The notes under the pieces were generated by a model, which saw only the letters and a program-made list of their open reading frames with translations, was not told the DNA's origin and did not search any database. DNA of 64,000 bases, taken from Golubevia sp. BC0850. Taxonomy: Eukaryota; Basidiomycota; Exobasidiomycetes; Golubeviales; Golubeviaceae. Positions within the stretch are counted from its first letter, which is position 1. Each line of letters opens with the position of its first letter. Made by a program: the position numbers and the translations under genes. Below, piece by piece: positions 1-13,168 of the stretch. The DNA lies in contig JAAVVG010000005.1 of NCBI GenBank assembly GCA_012976225.1, positions 930,001 to 994,000 on the forward strand, in the 5' to 3' direction.

Positions 1-867
1 CCATCATTCGTATCAAGGAGGTCTGTAAGCCAGAGCTGTGATACCGAAGGGATTCGAAAGTGAAGGAGACCATTGTGGCGGAGCTTCAAGGTCGAAGGGA
101 CTTCCATCCAATCTGGGAACTCTAAATCCCTCTCGAATAGCTCAAACACCTCTAGATTTGGAAACTCAAGGTTTGAGACCAATTTCTCTTCAGATCTAGA
201 GAGAAAAAATATATAAATGTGCTTGAGCGACCAAGAAGAGTGCAAAAGTACATCTCTCCAGCTTGAAGGGCTAGCACCGTCTGGCACTCTGAGAGAGGTG
301 AGAAAATTGAAGAGGTTTGGCTGAATAGAAGGGAGATCCCCTAACGAGGACGATTGAAGAGAAGGAAGCCAGAGTACTTGAAGGTTTTGAGACTTCTAAA
401 TCGAGTTGGTTAGTTGAAGTTGAACCTTTATAGGCCTATCAGAAGCTCGGAATTCTACCAGATTGGGAAGACTTGGAAGTAGTGAGTCGGTGAAGGTTTG
501 AAGAGCTCCTTAGGAACCCACAAACCGGTCTTTCGACAAGATTTGAACAGTCTGAAGGGTCTCGTGGGACTTTTGAATTGTTTCAGTGATTTTTCCCAAG
601 TCTTGATCCTTTCCTTCCTTCCTTGAGCACAATCCTAATCTCTTCCAAAGTTGAGCCGCTCTTCTCATCAAATTGGTTGACGGCTGCTTCGATATCTTCC
701 TGATTACTCTCTTGAAGCTCTGAATCTCTCCAGAAAGTCCTATTCTCATCCACCAACTTTGACCACAGCTTGCAGATCGCTCTCATTTTGACGACCTCTC
801 TTGTCTTTAAGTTCTTGAGAATAGTGAGAAGAGCCTCTGAGGGTAAGCCGTCATTGATTGGTATCAT
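1..867 (-). pseudogene. F-box/LRR-like protein, broken, runs off left edge
   Basis: The minus strand starts with an ATG at 867-865 and opens with an F-box-like stretch (LPSEALLTILKNLKTREVV, then CKLW) within the first 35 residues. F-box proteins bind Skp1 and present targets to SCF ubiquitin ligases. Leucine-rich text follows to the window edge (SLPNLVEF, NLQVLWLPSL, NLEVFELFERDLEFPDW). One frame carries 867 to about 640, and a second carries all the rest. The change of frame lies in a purine-rich GGAAGG repeat near 610-640. Two stops interrupt the second frame, at 510-512 and 396-398. A phase-0 intron from the GTGGGT near 519 to the TTTAG at 396 (126 nt, with a CTAAC branch site) would remove both stops, but would also remove good LRR text. 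No splice explains the first shift. I read it as a decaying gene; a sequence error plus an intron is the alternative. Confidence 0.5.
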
Positions 868-2053
868 ATTGTTTCGGTAAAAGAAGTGAGATTGAAGTTG
901 GAGAGAGAAGGAGATGAGATCGAGGTGGGTAGAAGCTGGTTGAGACTTGAGAGAATGAGGAAGGATCGAAGACTGGGAGCCATCTGGGGAGAGTTTGAGT
1001 CAGCAAGAAGACTCCAGATTATCAGTTTAAAGTCCAAAGTACGAGTTTGAAGATAAGAGGTAGTTCAGCAACTATGACTCACCTTTCTTGAGAGTCCGAA
1101 TGCGAAGATGAGAAGGAACGGTTTTCAATCGTGTTTGACTCTACTACTTGAAGTAGCTTGGAAAGAGGTCAGCTGGCACAAAGCGAGGAAGGGAAGAGAA
1201 AACCGTTTATCAGGATGTGAATCCAGATAGTAGAGGAGAGAAGGTTTAGAAGACCAACCTTCGCGAATCAAGCCATCAAGACTCCCAAAAGCGAAAGGGT
1301 CTCTCTTCTGGGATACTCACTTGTACGTTGTCTCTATGTGACAATCAATCAGATTCTAAGCCTGAGATCGAGTCGGAAGGCACCCTCTGAGAAGGGAAAT
1401 GGGTAGACAGAGTCAGTAGAAATCCAAACCACAGCTGATGAAGGAGTCTAAAGCTGTGTTTCCGTTAGACTGACTTTAGTCCTTCAGAAAATACAAGGTT
1501 CTTACTGAAGCGATGTTGTCTTGGAGAGAGTGAGCAAGAAGGTGCGATGGGTTGGGACCGAAGAAAGGAGGGTCTGAGTTTTCGATCTCAGACCGCTTTC
1601 TAATCAACCCATTCGATGTTCTTCAAATCAAAGTGAAGCTCCAAATGAAACAAGTAAGAGATCTGAGAAGCTTAAACATTGAGGAACAATTATCTGAAAT
1701 GACTCCATTTATTTTTGAGAGAGGTAAGATTCGACAAACGAGACTCAATCCATTCCCACTCGATTCCGAATGTCCTCTCTCTTGAACAGCTATCATTGCG
1801 ATTAGCCATAATTCTGGAAGGAAATCTTTTCCTGCTGGTGCAAGGGGAGTTCGACGATTCCGAGGAGAAGTAATCCGAGAGTTTCAACTTCCTCCAACTC
1901 CTTGTCGACTGGACAGTGGACTGGACTTCGAAGCTTCCCTCAATCACCATTGAACGACCTTTCCTATCACATCTTGAAACCAAAGTGGACCTTGCTTGCG
2001 ATTCTATTATTACAGACCCTTCTCTCATCTAATTTCCTTACATCATATCTTCT
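868..2053. other. Intergenic, no convincing gene; weak F-box-like remnant
   Basis: No spliced model could be built here. On the minus strand near 1630-1870 one frame reads FLPELWLIAMIAV and later LSLVCRILPLS, the hydrophobic and Cys-Arg spacing typical of an F-box start. It has no ATG and ends in stops on both sides, so it is at best a remnant of another F-box copy. The short open frames at 1552-1785 (+) and 1690-2028 (-) look like chance. Confidence 0.3.
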
Positions 2054-2766
2054 TCACGCCTTCATTCCCTTCGCCTCTTCCTCCTCAGTTTTCAACCTCA
2101 AACTCAAAGCATGTAAACCATTATCGAACTCTTCCTTCAAAATCCCATTAATCAGTCTGTGCCTTGCTAACTGAGGTTTCCCTTTAAAAGAATTGGAAAT
2201 GATTTCAATGAAGAAATGAGTTTCTCCAGATCCTCCTCCTTGAGCTACCATCGCTGCGTGATGGGAGTGCTTTGAAGAGCTTTCGAATAAGAAATCGTGA
2301 GGATAGGTTGGTGAGGGAGAGGTGATAGATGAGCTAGGATTAGGAGATGGGAAGCTTTTATTGAGAAGCTACCTGGAGCTTTGACACACTCCTCCTTTTG
2401 ATCTAGTCTCCCTTCAAAAACGTCACCGATACATTATCTGTTATCTTTCACCCAACACAGCTGCAATCCCAAACTCGATACTCACTCATTCCTAATGTTC
2501 AACTTTATCGGATCCAACTCCTTCTGCAATTTTGTCCTCATACTCTCTTCGATCGACATATTTGAAGGTAAAGTATCAGATTGAGTTGCGTATGATCTGG
2601 TGCTTATAGAGCCTGGCTTGAAGCTTATGTCTCTAGAGGTTGTGAGATTACGAGTAGGGGTGGAAGAAGCAGATTGACAGGGGTTTGAAACAGTTCTTGC
2701 TGAGGATAATCTTATGAATGAAGCTGCTGTAGATTTAGAAGCAGTTTGGCTGAATCGATTCAGCAT
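2054..2766 (-). CDS. BOL1: Mitochondrial BolA-family protein
   Basis: Two exons, 2486-2766 and 2054-2279, encode 168 residues. The junction GA|C restores the BolA signature: a DSSKHSHH block, then ETHFFIEIISNSFKGK and RHRLINGILKEE, followed by HALSLRLKT. In the family these residues form the class II KH-like fold, and the conserved His binds [2Fe-2S] clusters together with a monothiol glutaredoxin. The N-terminus (MLNRFSQTASKS..., rich in Ser/Arg, no acidic residue for about 45 residues) looks like a mitochondrial presequence. I infer the mitochondrial BolA that supports lipoate synthase and complex II maturation. The start at 2766 is chosen because the in-frame ATG at 2922 adds a segment with no BolA or targeting character. 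The long N-terminal region separates it from cytosolic BOL2. Confidence 0.85.
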
Positions 2767-3545
2767 TTCCAAAGTTAAAAAGTAGAAGTTAAAGGCGAAG
2801 AAACAATCTCGAAAGTGAAACTTTGGAGTTACTCGAAGCCACCTGACGCAGCCAGCTCTGAGTTTAACTGACTTGCACCCCTCATCTTTCCTTCCTTCCT
2901 TCTTTGACGATTTGTAGAACACTTTACACTGTTTCTAATCTGGTAATCAAATCTACCAATTTGTTGAGATATTGATTTGAATTCTTCTCCGTGATGGGCC
3001 GGCACGGAGGAGGTAGGTCAGCTGTCTGCTTGTCTGCTCTCTCCGTTCCCTTCCGATTCTGCCTCAATATAAATCGAACCAACTTCATACTTCCTTCTTC
3101 CTCCTCCTCTTCTTCCATCCTTCCTTTTTTATCATCTTTGATATCTAAACCCAATAGAGGTGAGTTACCTGTTCGATTCAGAAGAAGAAGGATACAGCAG
3201 AAGGAAATGTCTCTGCAAGCTCCAGAACAACACTTTTTCCCCCACAGTGGTTGGGAATCGAAGCGTCGTGGTTGGCAGCTAGAGGAAGAGTTCAATTGGA
3301 TTCATAGATCCTTCCATTCTAGCATTTCCAGTTGAGCTGCTTGTAGTTGTTGCTAGCTGAAGAGGTTGTTGATTCAATTCAATCACGCTCAACATCTTCT
3401 GGTTTCCAACTCCACCCCCCTTCTTCCTTCTGTTCCTTTCACTCCCATCAATTTTCAGTATTGCATTCTATTCAATCCACCACTCCATTCACCTTCAACG
3501 CACACTAGACTTCTCATCACCTAGCCCCTTTAATCAACTTTCATC
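2767..3545. promoter_or_regulatory. Divergent promoter region between BOL1 and PCK1
   Basis: This is 779 bp between the divergent BOL1 and PCK1 starts. The PCK1 side is strongly pyrimidine-rich (from about 3390 onward, many CTTTC/TCCACC runs), as expected for a core promoter and 5' UTR in this genome. I see no clear TATA box. The open frames on both strands here (2924-3295, 2991-3335) are low-complexity Ser/Glu shadows. Confidence 0.45.
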
Positions 3546-5988
3546 ATGGTTAGTATCAATTCCTCCTGTCCTCTGCTTCAATTCGAACCCTGTCCTCTAT
3601 TCCTTCCCCTGTCCATTCCGATACTCTCTTCCAACCCTTCTTCCAAGACTTATTCCCAACCTACTACCTCTACCAACTCCCTTCACACCTTGCTAACCTC
3701 TCTCCATTCTTCACTCTACTCTTCTTTTCCTCACCCCGCACTCTCCCTTCCTCTTCCTCTCCCAGACTTCTCCAGGTAACCACCACGATGATCTCCCAAC
3801 CTCCAATCCAGAATACTCTCTTCTAGGACGTGAGAACCTCGAACTTTTCTCTCAGGCTGGTTTCGACATGGACAAGATCCACTTGAAGCGTAACGCTCCA
3901 GTTGCTCAACTTTATGAAGATGCCATCAAGAATGAAGGTGCTGCCATCTCTTCCACTGGTGCTTTGATCAACTTCTCTGGAAAAAAGACTGGTCGTTCTC
4001 CAAAGGACAAACGTATTGTCTACGAAGAGACTTCAAAGGATGATATCTGGGTGAGTTTTCAAGGAGGTTCGGGAAAGATAGGACAAGGGAATGCCGGTTG
4101 GAGGATCTTGGATGGAATAGGGCTGCCTAAGATGGCAAGGTGGTTCTTAAAAAGATTGAAATTAGATAGAATCATCTTTGGAGAGCGAACAAAACTTCTG
4201 AAGCTGTTGAATATCGGGCGGGTACATGTCCTTCCAACATGATCCGACAATTCCTAACTCTCTTTGCTTCACCTTCTCAATCATCAGTGGGGACCAGTTA
4301 ACATCAAGATGGATGAACATACCTTCGAAATCAATCGTGAACGTGCTATCGATTACCTTAACACTCGGTGAGTAGATTCTGTACCTCTTTCTTCCTCTTT
4401 CCTCGGAAGCTGTACTGACCCTCTCTCTTGCACCTCTTCTCCCTACCTTCAGTGAGAACATTTACGTCTTCGATGGATTTGCTGGTTGGGATCCAAAATA
4501 CCGTATCAAGGTCCGTGTCATCTGTGCTCGTGCCTACCACGCCCTGTTCATGCACAACATGTTGATTCGTCCAACCATGGAAGAACTAGAACACTTTGGA
4601 GAACCAGATTTCATCATCTACAACGCTGGACAATTCCCAGCCAATCGTTTCACTGCCGGTATGACTTCAACCACTTCAGTCGAGATCAACTTCAAACGTC
4701 GTGAGATGGTTATCCTGGGAACTGAATACGCTGGAGAAATGAAGAAAGGTATCTTCTCTGTCATGCACTACCTTCAACCAGTCAAATTCGGACAACTTTC
4801 TCTACATTCCTCAGCTAATCAAGGACCAGATGGAGATGTTTCTCTATTCTTTGGACTTTCTGGAACTGGAAAGACTACACTTTCTGCTGATCCTCATCGT
4901 AGTTTGATTGGAGATGATGAACACGTTTGGTCTGATACTGGAGTTTTCAACATTGAAGGTGGTTGTTATGCTAAGACTATCGGTTTATCTGCTGAAAAAG
5001 AACCTGAAATTTATAACGCTATCAAGTTTGGATCGATTTTGGAAAACGTTTCCTTCAACAAACATACTAGAGTTGCAGATTATGATGATGTTCATTTAAC
5101 TGAAAACACTCGTTGTGCTTATCCAATTGAAGCCATTCCAAATGCTAAGATTCCTTGTATTGCTGATTCTCCTCCTAAAAACATTATCATGTTAACTTGT
5201 GATGCTTATGGAGTACTACCACCAGTTTCAAAACTTACTGAAGCTCAAGCTCAATACCATTTCATTGCTGGTTACACTTCGAAGGTGAGTTTCTGTTCGT
5301 AAAGGGTGGGAAAAATTGGAATGAATGCTGGAAAGAGTCCTTTGTTTCGTCGAATCGAATTTTTATCGATTTATCGTCTCCTCTCTTTCTTTTCAACCTC
5401 TTCACATCCTATTCCCAACGTTTACAGACTCCAGGAACTGAAGATGGAATTGTCGAACCTTCTCCAACATTCTCTACCTGTTACGGACAGCCATTCATCG
5501 TTCTACACCCTCAACGTTACTCTTCAATGCTCGCCGAAAGGATGGCCAAGACCAAGGCTGATTGTTATTTGATCAACACTGGTTGGACTGGAGGAAAGTT
5601 CGGTACTGGAAAGCGTTGTCCATTGAAGTACACTCGTGCCATTCTAGATGCTATCCACGATGGATCTCTAGCTAAGGCTGAATACGAGAACTTGTGAGTA
5701 CCTTCCCTGTTACTCTCCAAACCTTTTGACTTCTCCTCTGCAAGTACGCTGACAATTTCCTTCCTCTTTTTGTTTCACTCCAACTTTTACAGCGGAGTCT
5801 TCAACCTAGCAGTTCCAAAGGCTGTCAACAACGTTCCATCTGAAATCCTTAACCCACGTAACGCTTGGGCTGATACTAAGGCTTTCGATGTAGAAGTCAA
5901 GAAATTGGGTGGAATGTTCACTGAAGCTTTCGAAAAATACGCGGCGGATGTAGTTCCAGAAGTTCTAAAGGCTGGACCATCTGTTTAA
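3546..5988 (+). CDS. PCK1: Phosphoenolpyruvate carboxykinase (ATP type)
   Basis: Six exons: 3546-3552, 3776-4050, 4288-4367, 4453-5284, 5428-5693, 5793-5988. They total 1,656 nt and 551 residues, the usual fungal size. The enzyme converts oxaloacetate plus ATP to PEP, CO2 and ADP, the first committed cytosolic step of gluconeogenesis. The kinase P-loop GLSGTGKTT lies at about residues 255-263, followed by the metal-site region [10 protein letters not shown]. The substrate loop [12 protein letters not shown], the nucleotide-binding block [13 protein letters not shown] and the Arg/Lys-rich [13 protein letters not shown] are intact. The start is a 7-nt exon, ATGGTTA; joined to exon 2 it gives MVSNHHDDLP, matching the N-terminus known from related fungi. 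Exon 2 alone has no upstream in-frame ATG. Later in-frame ATGs such as 3868 would cut conserved sequence. Likely glucose-repressed, by family knowledge only. Confidence 0.95.
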
Positions 5989-6504
5989 AAAATTTAATTC
6001 TCTCTCTAACACTTCTTAGAATTTCTGAATGTCACCCTCCTATTTTCTTTTCTCTCTCTTGTTTTGTTATCTCTGGGATACTTTTTCTTCTTGTTTAGAA
6101 ACTAATGAATTCGTCAAATTATACTTGAATCTCTAGAGACTTTCTCTTGATTTCTACCCTTTGTTTCTAGGGTGTTTTGAAAGTCGTTCTCCTTTCTGAT
6201 GATCTGATTCTTGTTCTCACTCGGTCAAACGTTCAAACACTCAAGTTTTCAATCGATTGGACGAAACGCGAAAGAAGCAGATGAAGGAATCTAAGCACCT
6301 CATGGCCTCATCAAACGTCACTCCGAGTGAGGGATCAACAGAAAAGCGTCTGAGTTTCATGGAATGAAGTAAACACTTTCCCTTTTGAAGCGATGTACAA
6401 TCTCTAGGAGAGATCCCTAGTCCATTCGCACTCCAGACTTTCTTCTCCAATCACTTTCACCTCGAAACTTCCCTTCTGCTTCCTCTGCCTTCACCCTCAT
6501 CCCT
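5989..6504. other. Convergent 3' spacer PCK1 / YIP1
   Basis: The two genes converge here. The segment is T-rich just after the PCK1 stop and holds no credible gene. No clear polyadenylation motif stands out. Confidence 0.4.
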
Positions 6505-7849
<1,345 letters not shown>

Positions 7850-8022
7850 GCTGGCTGATGGTTGGGTGGGAAGCGAGTCTCAAGACGGTCTTCTCTTTAC
7901 AACTCTATCAAGCCAACTCTCATTTCTACTTTTCGGTCTAATCATGAGTCAGTTCATCAACCTATCTCAAGGTCTTGGAACATAGCAACCCCAATCACAG
8001 AAACTGAGTGCATCTGCCAAAG
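7850..8022. promoter_or_regulatory. Divergent promoter YIP1 / small ORF
   Basis: This is 173 bp between two divergent start codons. It must hold both promoters. No TATA box or repeated operator-like motif was seen. Confidence 0.4.
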
Positions 8023-8417
8023 ATGAATCTCGAGGAAGTAAAACGAGAGATAGCTCCATCTCCAAGCAACCTTAACACACTTATTGAAGAGATTGAAGAG
8101 CGATCAGTAGAACTCATCAGGAGTTGGACAAGCGTGGAAAGAATGGCTGAGAAAGAAATGGAGAAAGGGTGAGCTTCTCACTGCTTCTCTTTACCTCGCA
8201 CACACACCTCATTACTATAACTTGCTTCTTCCCCTTTCTCTGTCTTCTCAGCTTGAGAAAATCAGCTCTTCCGTCATTGAACTTGACCTCCAAGCTTGGT
8301 TATCAGACTTTCTCTCCTCTTCTCCTAGAGGGTCACCGTCTTGGCCTCTCAACTGAACGCTCAATCTCAATTCTTCGAAACAAAGGCTTCATCTGGCTCG
8401 ATTTCTTAGATCATTGA
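8023..8417 (+). CDS. Small unknown protein (103 residues)
   Basis: Two exons, 8023-8168 and 8252-8417, joined GG|C. The product starts MNLEEVKREIAPSPSN and has an acidic, helix-prone first half (LIEEIEERSVELIRSW, ERMAEKEMEKG) that could form a coiled coil. The second half is less charged and ends GFIWLDFLDH. There is no signal peptide and no membrane span. I do not recognise the family. The good donor (GTGAGC), pyrimidine tract and acceptor, the uninterrupted frame and the position opposite YIP1 support a real gene. The helical half would fit a small complex subunit, but this is only a guess. Confidence 0.55.
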
Positions 8418-9216
8418 CTATCGATTCAGGGAGATTCGATTCGGAGTGAGAGACGATGACATGAAGAAACAAAACCCCTCCTCCGCCCCTCCTGGTTCCC
8501 ACGAGCAATCAGAGGTAGCGGGATCTAGAATTGAAGAGTGGGAATCGACTCGGCAAAAGAGTCGAAGCTAAGCTTTAGTCGAACTAAGCTTGATTCAATG
8601 ATTTGCTGACTTGGACTCTAGAGCAAGACGGAGAGGGATGGAAGGTTCTAAGAATTTGTTTCCTCTGATCGAAGCTTAGGAGAAGAAGAAGAAATTTGGA
8701 GCTGACAGTCGGGATCGTTGACTGTATGCTACTATGTGTAATGCGGTTCATTTGTTGAAGTCTCCCCTTCTAGGAATTGGATCTTCTTGCCTCCCAATTG
8801 GTCTGTTTGGTGTCGAGATGCTTTAGATTCACCTCTTCTGTCTTCTTCTCTCTTCTGATAAGTCAACAACTCAACTCCCAAAAAATAGTATTCTGTCCCA
8901 TTGATAGTGACAAGCTACGAAGTCAAGAAAGTTGATTACTGGACTAGCAACAATCACGCGTCCATCATCCCTAATTCCCCAGCCACATCCTTTTCGTCAG
9001 TAGAGTACCGATCAGAACCCCCTTTCCATGCGGTGATAACCTTAAAGATTGATCATTGAGGCAAGGGAGAGATCCATGGAAAAGTTGAAAGACAGTTCTC
9101 TCCTTTTGATTCATCGCCAACTGGGAAGGAAAGGAAGTAGAAAGAGAGAGCTCGAGGTCAGATGACTCCCATGCACCAAAAGCAGCGCTAAAAGAGAATT
9201 TACAAGTCCTACTTAC
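8418..9216. other. Spacer, possible 3' end of F-box-like gene
   Basis: No independent gene is supported. A donor GTAAGT at about 9218 (minus strand) and a TTTTAG acceptor near 9190 suggest that the minus-strand F-box-like gene may have a further 3' exon here, but no conserved text confirms it. Confidence 0.3.
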
Positions 9217-10700
9217 CAGTCTCTCCTATCTCCAAAGTCCTCAGCTTGACCTTTCTACTCTTGACCCTCTCGTTCTCTTTCAATGCTTTCCTTCCTTCGC
9301 TCCAAAGTCTGACTGCGTGTGGAGTAATTACCTCTTCACTGTCTGAACCAATTGGCTTAGAAGGAAGTCCGATTTCTGCTAAGTGTGGCAAAATCCCATT
9401 TGAAACAATATCTGAAAGAAACCTCTCTTCTTCGAAGTCGTCATCCCTTGGTTGAGATTCTTCGAACATGTAGAATGGAAGATGTAAAATCTCGACGCTT
9501 GACAGCGAGGGACTTGGCGTTCCTGTCGTCATCTCCGACAACATGAGAAAATTCGCACTCAAGGTCTTCAGGTTTGTGAACATTGAGAGATCCATCTTGG
9601 TGAATCGCGAAGGAAGGAGGTTAATGAGGCGAAGGTGTTTGATTGAAGAATGAGAGTGGGAGAGACTTGAGAGAAAGTCCGTTTTGACATTTGCTCCTGA
9701 CATTTCTCCTGAGGAAGTGTAGGCCTGTCCGATAGCTACTTCCAGAGAATTGGTAACCTTTAGGAAGTGGTAACATGCTGTCGTCTCCAGGTTTCCTCCC
9801 ACCAACTCCTTGCTTCACTTTCTCTCTGACCATCCTCTGTTGCCCATCATCTCAGATTAAGGAGGGCCCCGGGAGCGAGCTCTTTGACTCTAGAGAGGCC
9901 TTTAAAAGTTTCCGAATGCTCCAGAAGAAAGTTGTAACCATCCAGCGTTAAAGCGAAAGAGAGAGAGGCTTGACGTAGATGGTTGCAGAAGACCAGGATC
10001 CAAATCATATTCTGAGCGTTCATCATTACAGTTGCATCCTCACAGCTCCCCAGAAGCAATGTCTTCAAAGAGAGTGTCAAGAAATGGAATGGAACCCCTT
10101 TCTGCTCCGTGAGAGGGAAGGGGTAGTTGCTGCGATTGAGGATTAGAGTCTGGAGGTTCGGGCACCTCTCAAGAGTAGATTCGATAACCATCCATATCGC
10201 TTCGTTCAGAGCTACTTCCCGTCCAATAGCGACCCCGAGTTGTCCCCAGAGCTCCTCAGAGGCAGCACCATCCTCTGGCGAAACATCTTCTGGAGGAGGA
10301 ATGATATTGAGGCTCTTGACAAGACCTTTTGAAGAATCTCTTTCCAGGAGTTAGTAGAGGCAGTGAGCATTGAACAACGAGAGAGTGACGGTTTGAAGAA
10401 GATGAGGAAGCCAACGATTGTAACCGGACTTGAAGCTCCTAGAAAGAGAAGAGAGGGCTGAGTCTCTTGACCTGATGGGAGGCACAAACAAATAGCAAAA
10501 CAGAGAAAAAAAATCAGAAGGATAGAAACAATGAAGGTATGAACAATCAAAGACGAGAGCTCACCTTCTTCTTTCCTCTCTCCTTTCGCTCCATTCTGGC
10601 CCAACGTTCTCTTCCTCCGCCCAACTCCTAATCTCTTTGACGACCACGGGAACCACATCTTCTAAAAGGGAATTAAGCTAGCTGGCATCTGTTTCGAATC
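9217..10700 (-). CDS. F-box/LRR-like protein, gene model incomplete
   Basis: Minus-strand coding text with LRR-like spacing is clear: RCPNLQTLILNRSNYPF, LKTLLLGS, HLRLINLLPSRFT, NLKTLSANFLMLS, LSSVEILHLPFYMF. Upstream, an exon pair joined AG|G gives LEDVVPVVVKEIRSW, then DSALSSLSRSFKSGYN and LLQTVTLS, which resembles an F-box N-terminus. It is similar in kind to the broken copy at the left edge. The exact exons are unsure. A TAA at 10351-10353 lies inside otherwise good text; it could be removed by a 40-nt intron with a perfect TACTAAC branch site, or it is a true stop. Between about 9850 and 9800 the frame also changes. It is either an active gene with very short introns or an early pseudogene. 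The start is not identified. Confidence 0.4.
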
Positions 10701-13020
10701 CTTGGTGATGATGTTCGAGTTCATGATGAGAGAAGTAGAGGTGCTTGAATCTGGTCAGAACGAGATGGAAGGAAAAGAAGCGAAGTCAGGGTCTACTCCC
10801 ACTCTGGCTGTTGATAAGCCCTCTTTAAAGTTCAAAGATGTCCGATTGTTGGATCGATCTCACTCACTTCTTGTTGAGACGATTGTCCAAGGTAAATGGA
10901 AGAGGTTAGGATTGATTTGGAGGCAAGAGAGAACCGAAGTCGATTTGTTGCAATCGACCTATCCAAAGTCCCGCTGAGAAAGCAGCCCGAACCTACTGAC
11001 TATAAAACTGGAATACTAAAGGAGCCAGAAAGAGGAAAGGAGAATGAGTAAGAGGGCTCACAGAGGCAGACAACGCTGGAGTCTGGACGAAGCAAGAAGG
11101 AGCTAAACTGCACTCTTGCTCTCCTGACTCACCTAGACTTCCCTTCTGGAAAGACTTTCAGAAGATGGTCTCTTAACCTTCCTTTTAGATCGGGCCTCTA
11201 AAGAGGATTGTGAGAGAAAGCAAAAAGAGTGGTGATGGTTCGAAAGAGAAGCAAGAACAATCGATCTCGACCAAACCAACAAACATTAATCATTTTCAAA
11301 TCTTCTTCTTTGATTCGATCCTTTCATCTGCAGTCAACCTCAGCTTTACAATCGCCTTGATCTGGAAATCTGAGAAGAGAAAAGCAGCCGAAGATAGCTG
11401 CTCCAAGATGGAAAGCTGGCTGGAAATTGGAATGGAGAGCAACTCCTCCCTCTTCTTTCTAGCCATATCAGTGGCAGTCTACGACGAGATCAGCTGCATG
11501 AATCTTCTGAAACTCTTGATTTCTCTCTCTCTCTCTCTCTGGGTTGTAGGAGGGCAGCTCGATAGATGGGAAGTCCTTCCAATCAGACCTCCAGCTTGAA
11601 GATGCTGCTGAGAGAGTGATCGGGTTACAGGCTATGCGGACCAGGCGAAGAAGATGGTGAGCAAGCAAGAGAGATGAGATTCGAATGGAAGAGGGTAGAG
11701 AAGGGTGGACGCAGAGATGTCGGAAGGCGGAAGTTGAGATGTTGGGGGAGATTTCAGAAGAGAGATCACTATCTTCTATCAGGCCTTCTGAGATCTCGAG
11801 CGCTCGAGCGAATGGGTATGCATGAAGTTCGAGGCCGTAGGTGGTCTAAGAGTGGGGGTAATTTTAGAATAAGGGAGGAGGGAGGGGACAAGGAACAACA
11901 GCTCCAACTGCCATGCAATCTTTGACACTCAGAAGCTCGATTTCTGACCTTGAGGATCATGGCTATGAAGAACTCATCAGGAATCTTTACTCTTCACTGA
12001 AAGGAGCCCTGTCGATGTGAACGGGGTTGTTGGAGCCTTTAAGAAGAGAAGGAAGGGATCGAAAGAAAGTGGAGCAATCTTCTTCATATGAACTCAGAAC
12101 GTGATCGAACAATCTGCTGTCGAAGCCTGAGATTCTCTGTAACTCTTGGAAGAAGACCTGGGATCTGAAGAAGAGTAAAGCTTCAGAGAATGGTGTCGGA
12201 CTGACTCGATTCCACACCTCCCAACTTCTAACCTCTTCCTCTTTATAGGATAGATTGGACCTTCTGGGTACAGGCCCGTTATCATGACGTCCACTATAGA
12301 CTGTTGAAAATTCTTAGACCTAGTCCGTAGACCCTTTGTCTCTCAAGGTCTTCAAGACGAGGTAGATCGAAAAGATCGTGAATGCTTCAGTCACTTCAGT
12401 GGACCTCCTTTAAAGACTAATCCCCTGGCTGACTGGTAAAACTGAGAACTGTCTCTGTGGTGGAGAGGGAGAGTCGGAGAGTGTCTAGATCCAACCTCTT
12501 GTTTTGAGGTCTCAAGGCGAGGTGAATCGGTCCAACTGCGAGCTTCCGAACGTTGACTTCGGGCCATTCTCGATTCTGATGCCTCATGAAAACTCCACAC
12601 AGGAGCTCGGTTGAAGGCTCTGAAGAAGCATGGAGAGAGCGTCAGCCGTCAGTGTCTGCGTCTCACCCAAGATCGAGATTACAACGGCGGAAGAACTTTG
12701 CCTCTTACGTCACGATTTGTTTATCTGATGATCGTCTGATTTACAAAAAGGATTTATTTATGGTTTACCCACTGACTTCAGCATAACCGAATGCTGAGGA
12801 AAGTCAGAAAGACCCGAAACGCAGTGGATACGTCGGGCCAAGACGAGGGCGTACATTTGCACCACCCCTCTCGACTCGCACCACCCACCCACCGTACTGT
12901 ACTGTCGAACAACTCTCTCACTTTTGCCTTCTTTCCCTAGCTAAAAATTGAACAATCGCAGGAATTCATTCGCCCAGGCGAAGTTCGATGACGATGCTGG
13001 AAAATTCAAAGGACCCTCTC
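10701..13020. other. Long poorly coding region
   Basis: About 2.3 kb without a gene I can support. Minus-strand frames at 11987-12217 (ALLFFRSQVFFQELQRISG, then DHVLSSYEEDC) and 11468-11668 have protein-like composition but no family match, no good start, and stops between them. Together with the F-box-like copies on the left this looks like a fast-evolving or decaying stretch. A CT microsatellite lies near 11521-11540. Confidence 0.3.
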
Positions 13021-13033
13021 GAACTTGAGATGG

Positions 13034-13040
13034 TATAAAA
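13034..13040 (+). promoter_or_regulatory. TATA box of secreted 12-Cys protein gene
   Basis: TATAAAA in the context ATGGTATAAAAGG lies 129 bp upstream of the ATG at 13169, followed by a CT/CA-rich leader. Most genes in this window lack such a box, so this gene may be strongly and conditionally expressed. Confidence 0.6.
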
Positions 13041-13168
13041 GGTGAGCTTCTGATTTCCAAAATCTCTTTCTCCCCATCAGCTTCAAGCCTTCGATTCTTC
13101 TCTCTAAGATTCATCTCCACTCTTCCAAACGAAAACTACCACTTCAAACCTCCTCTCCCAAACAGACG

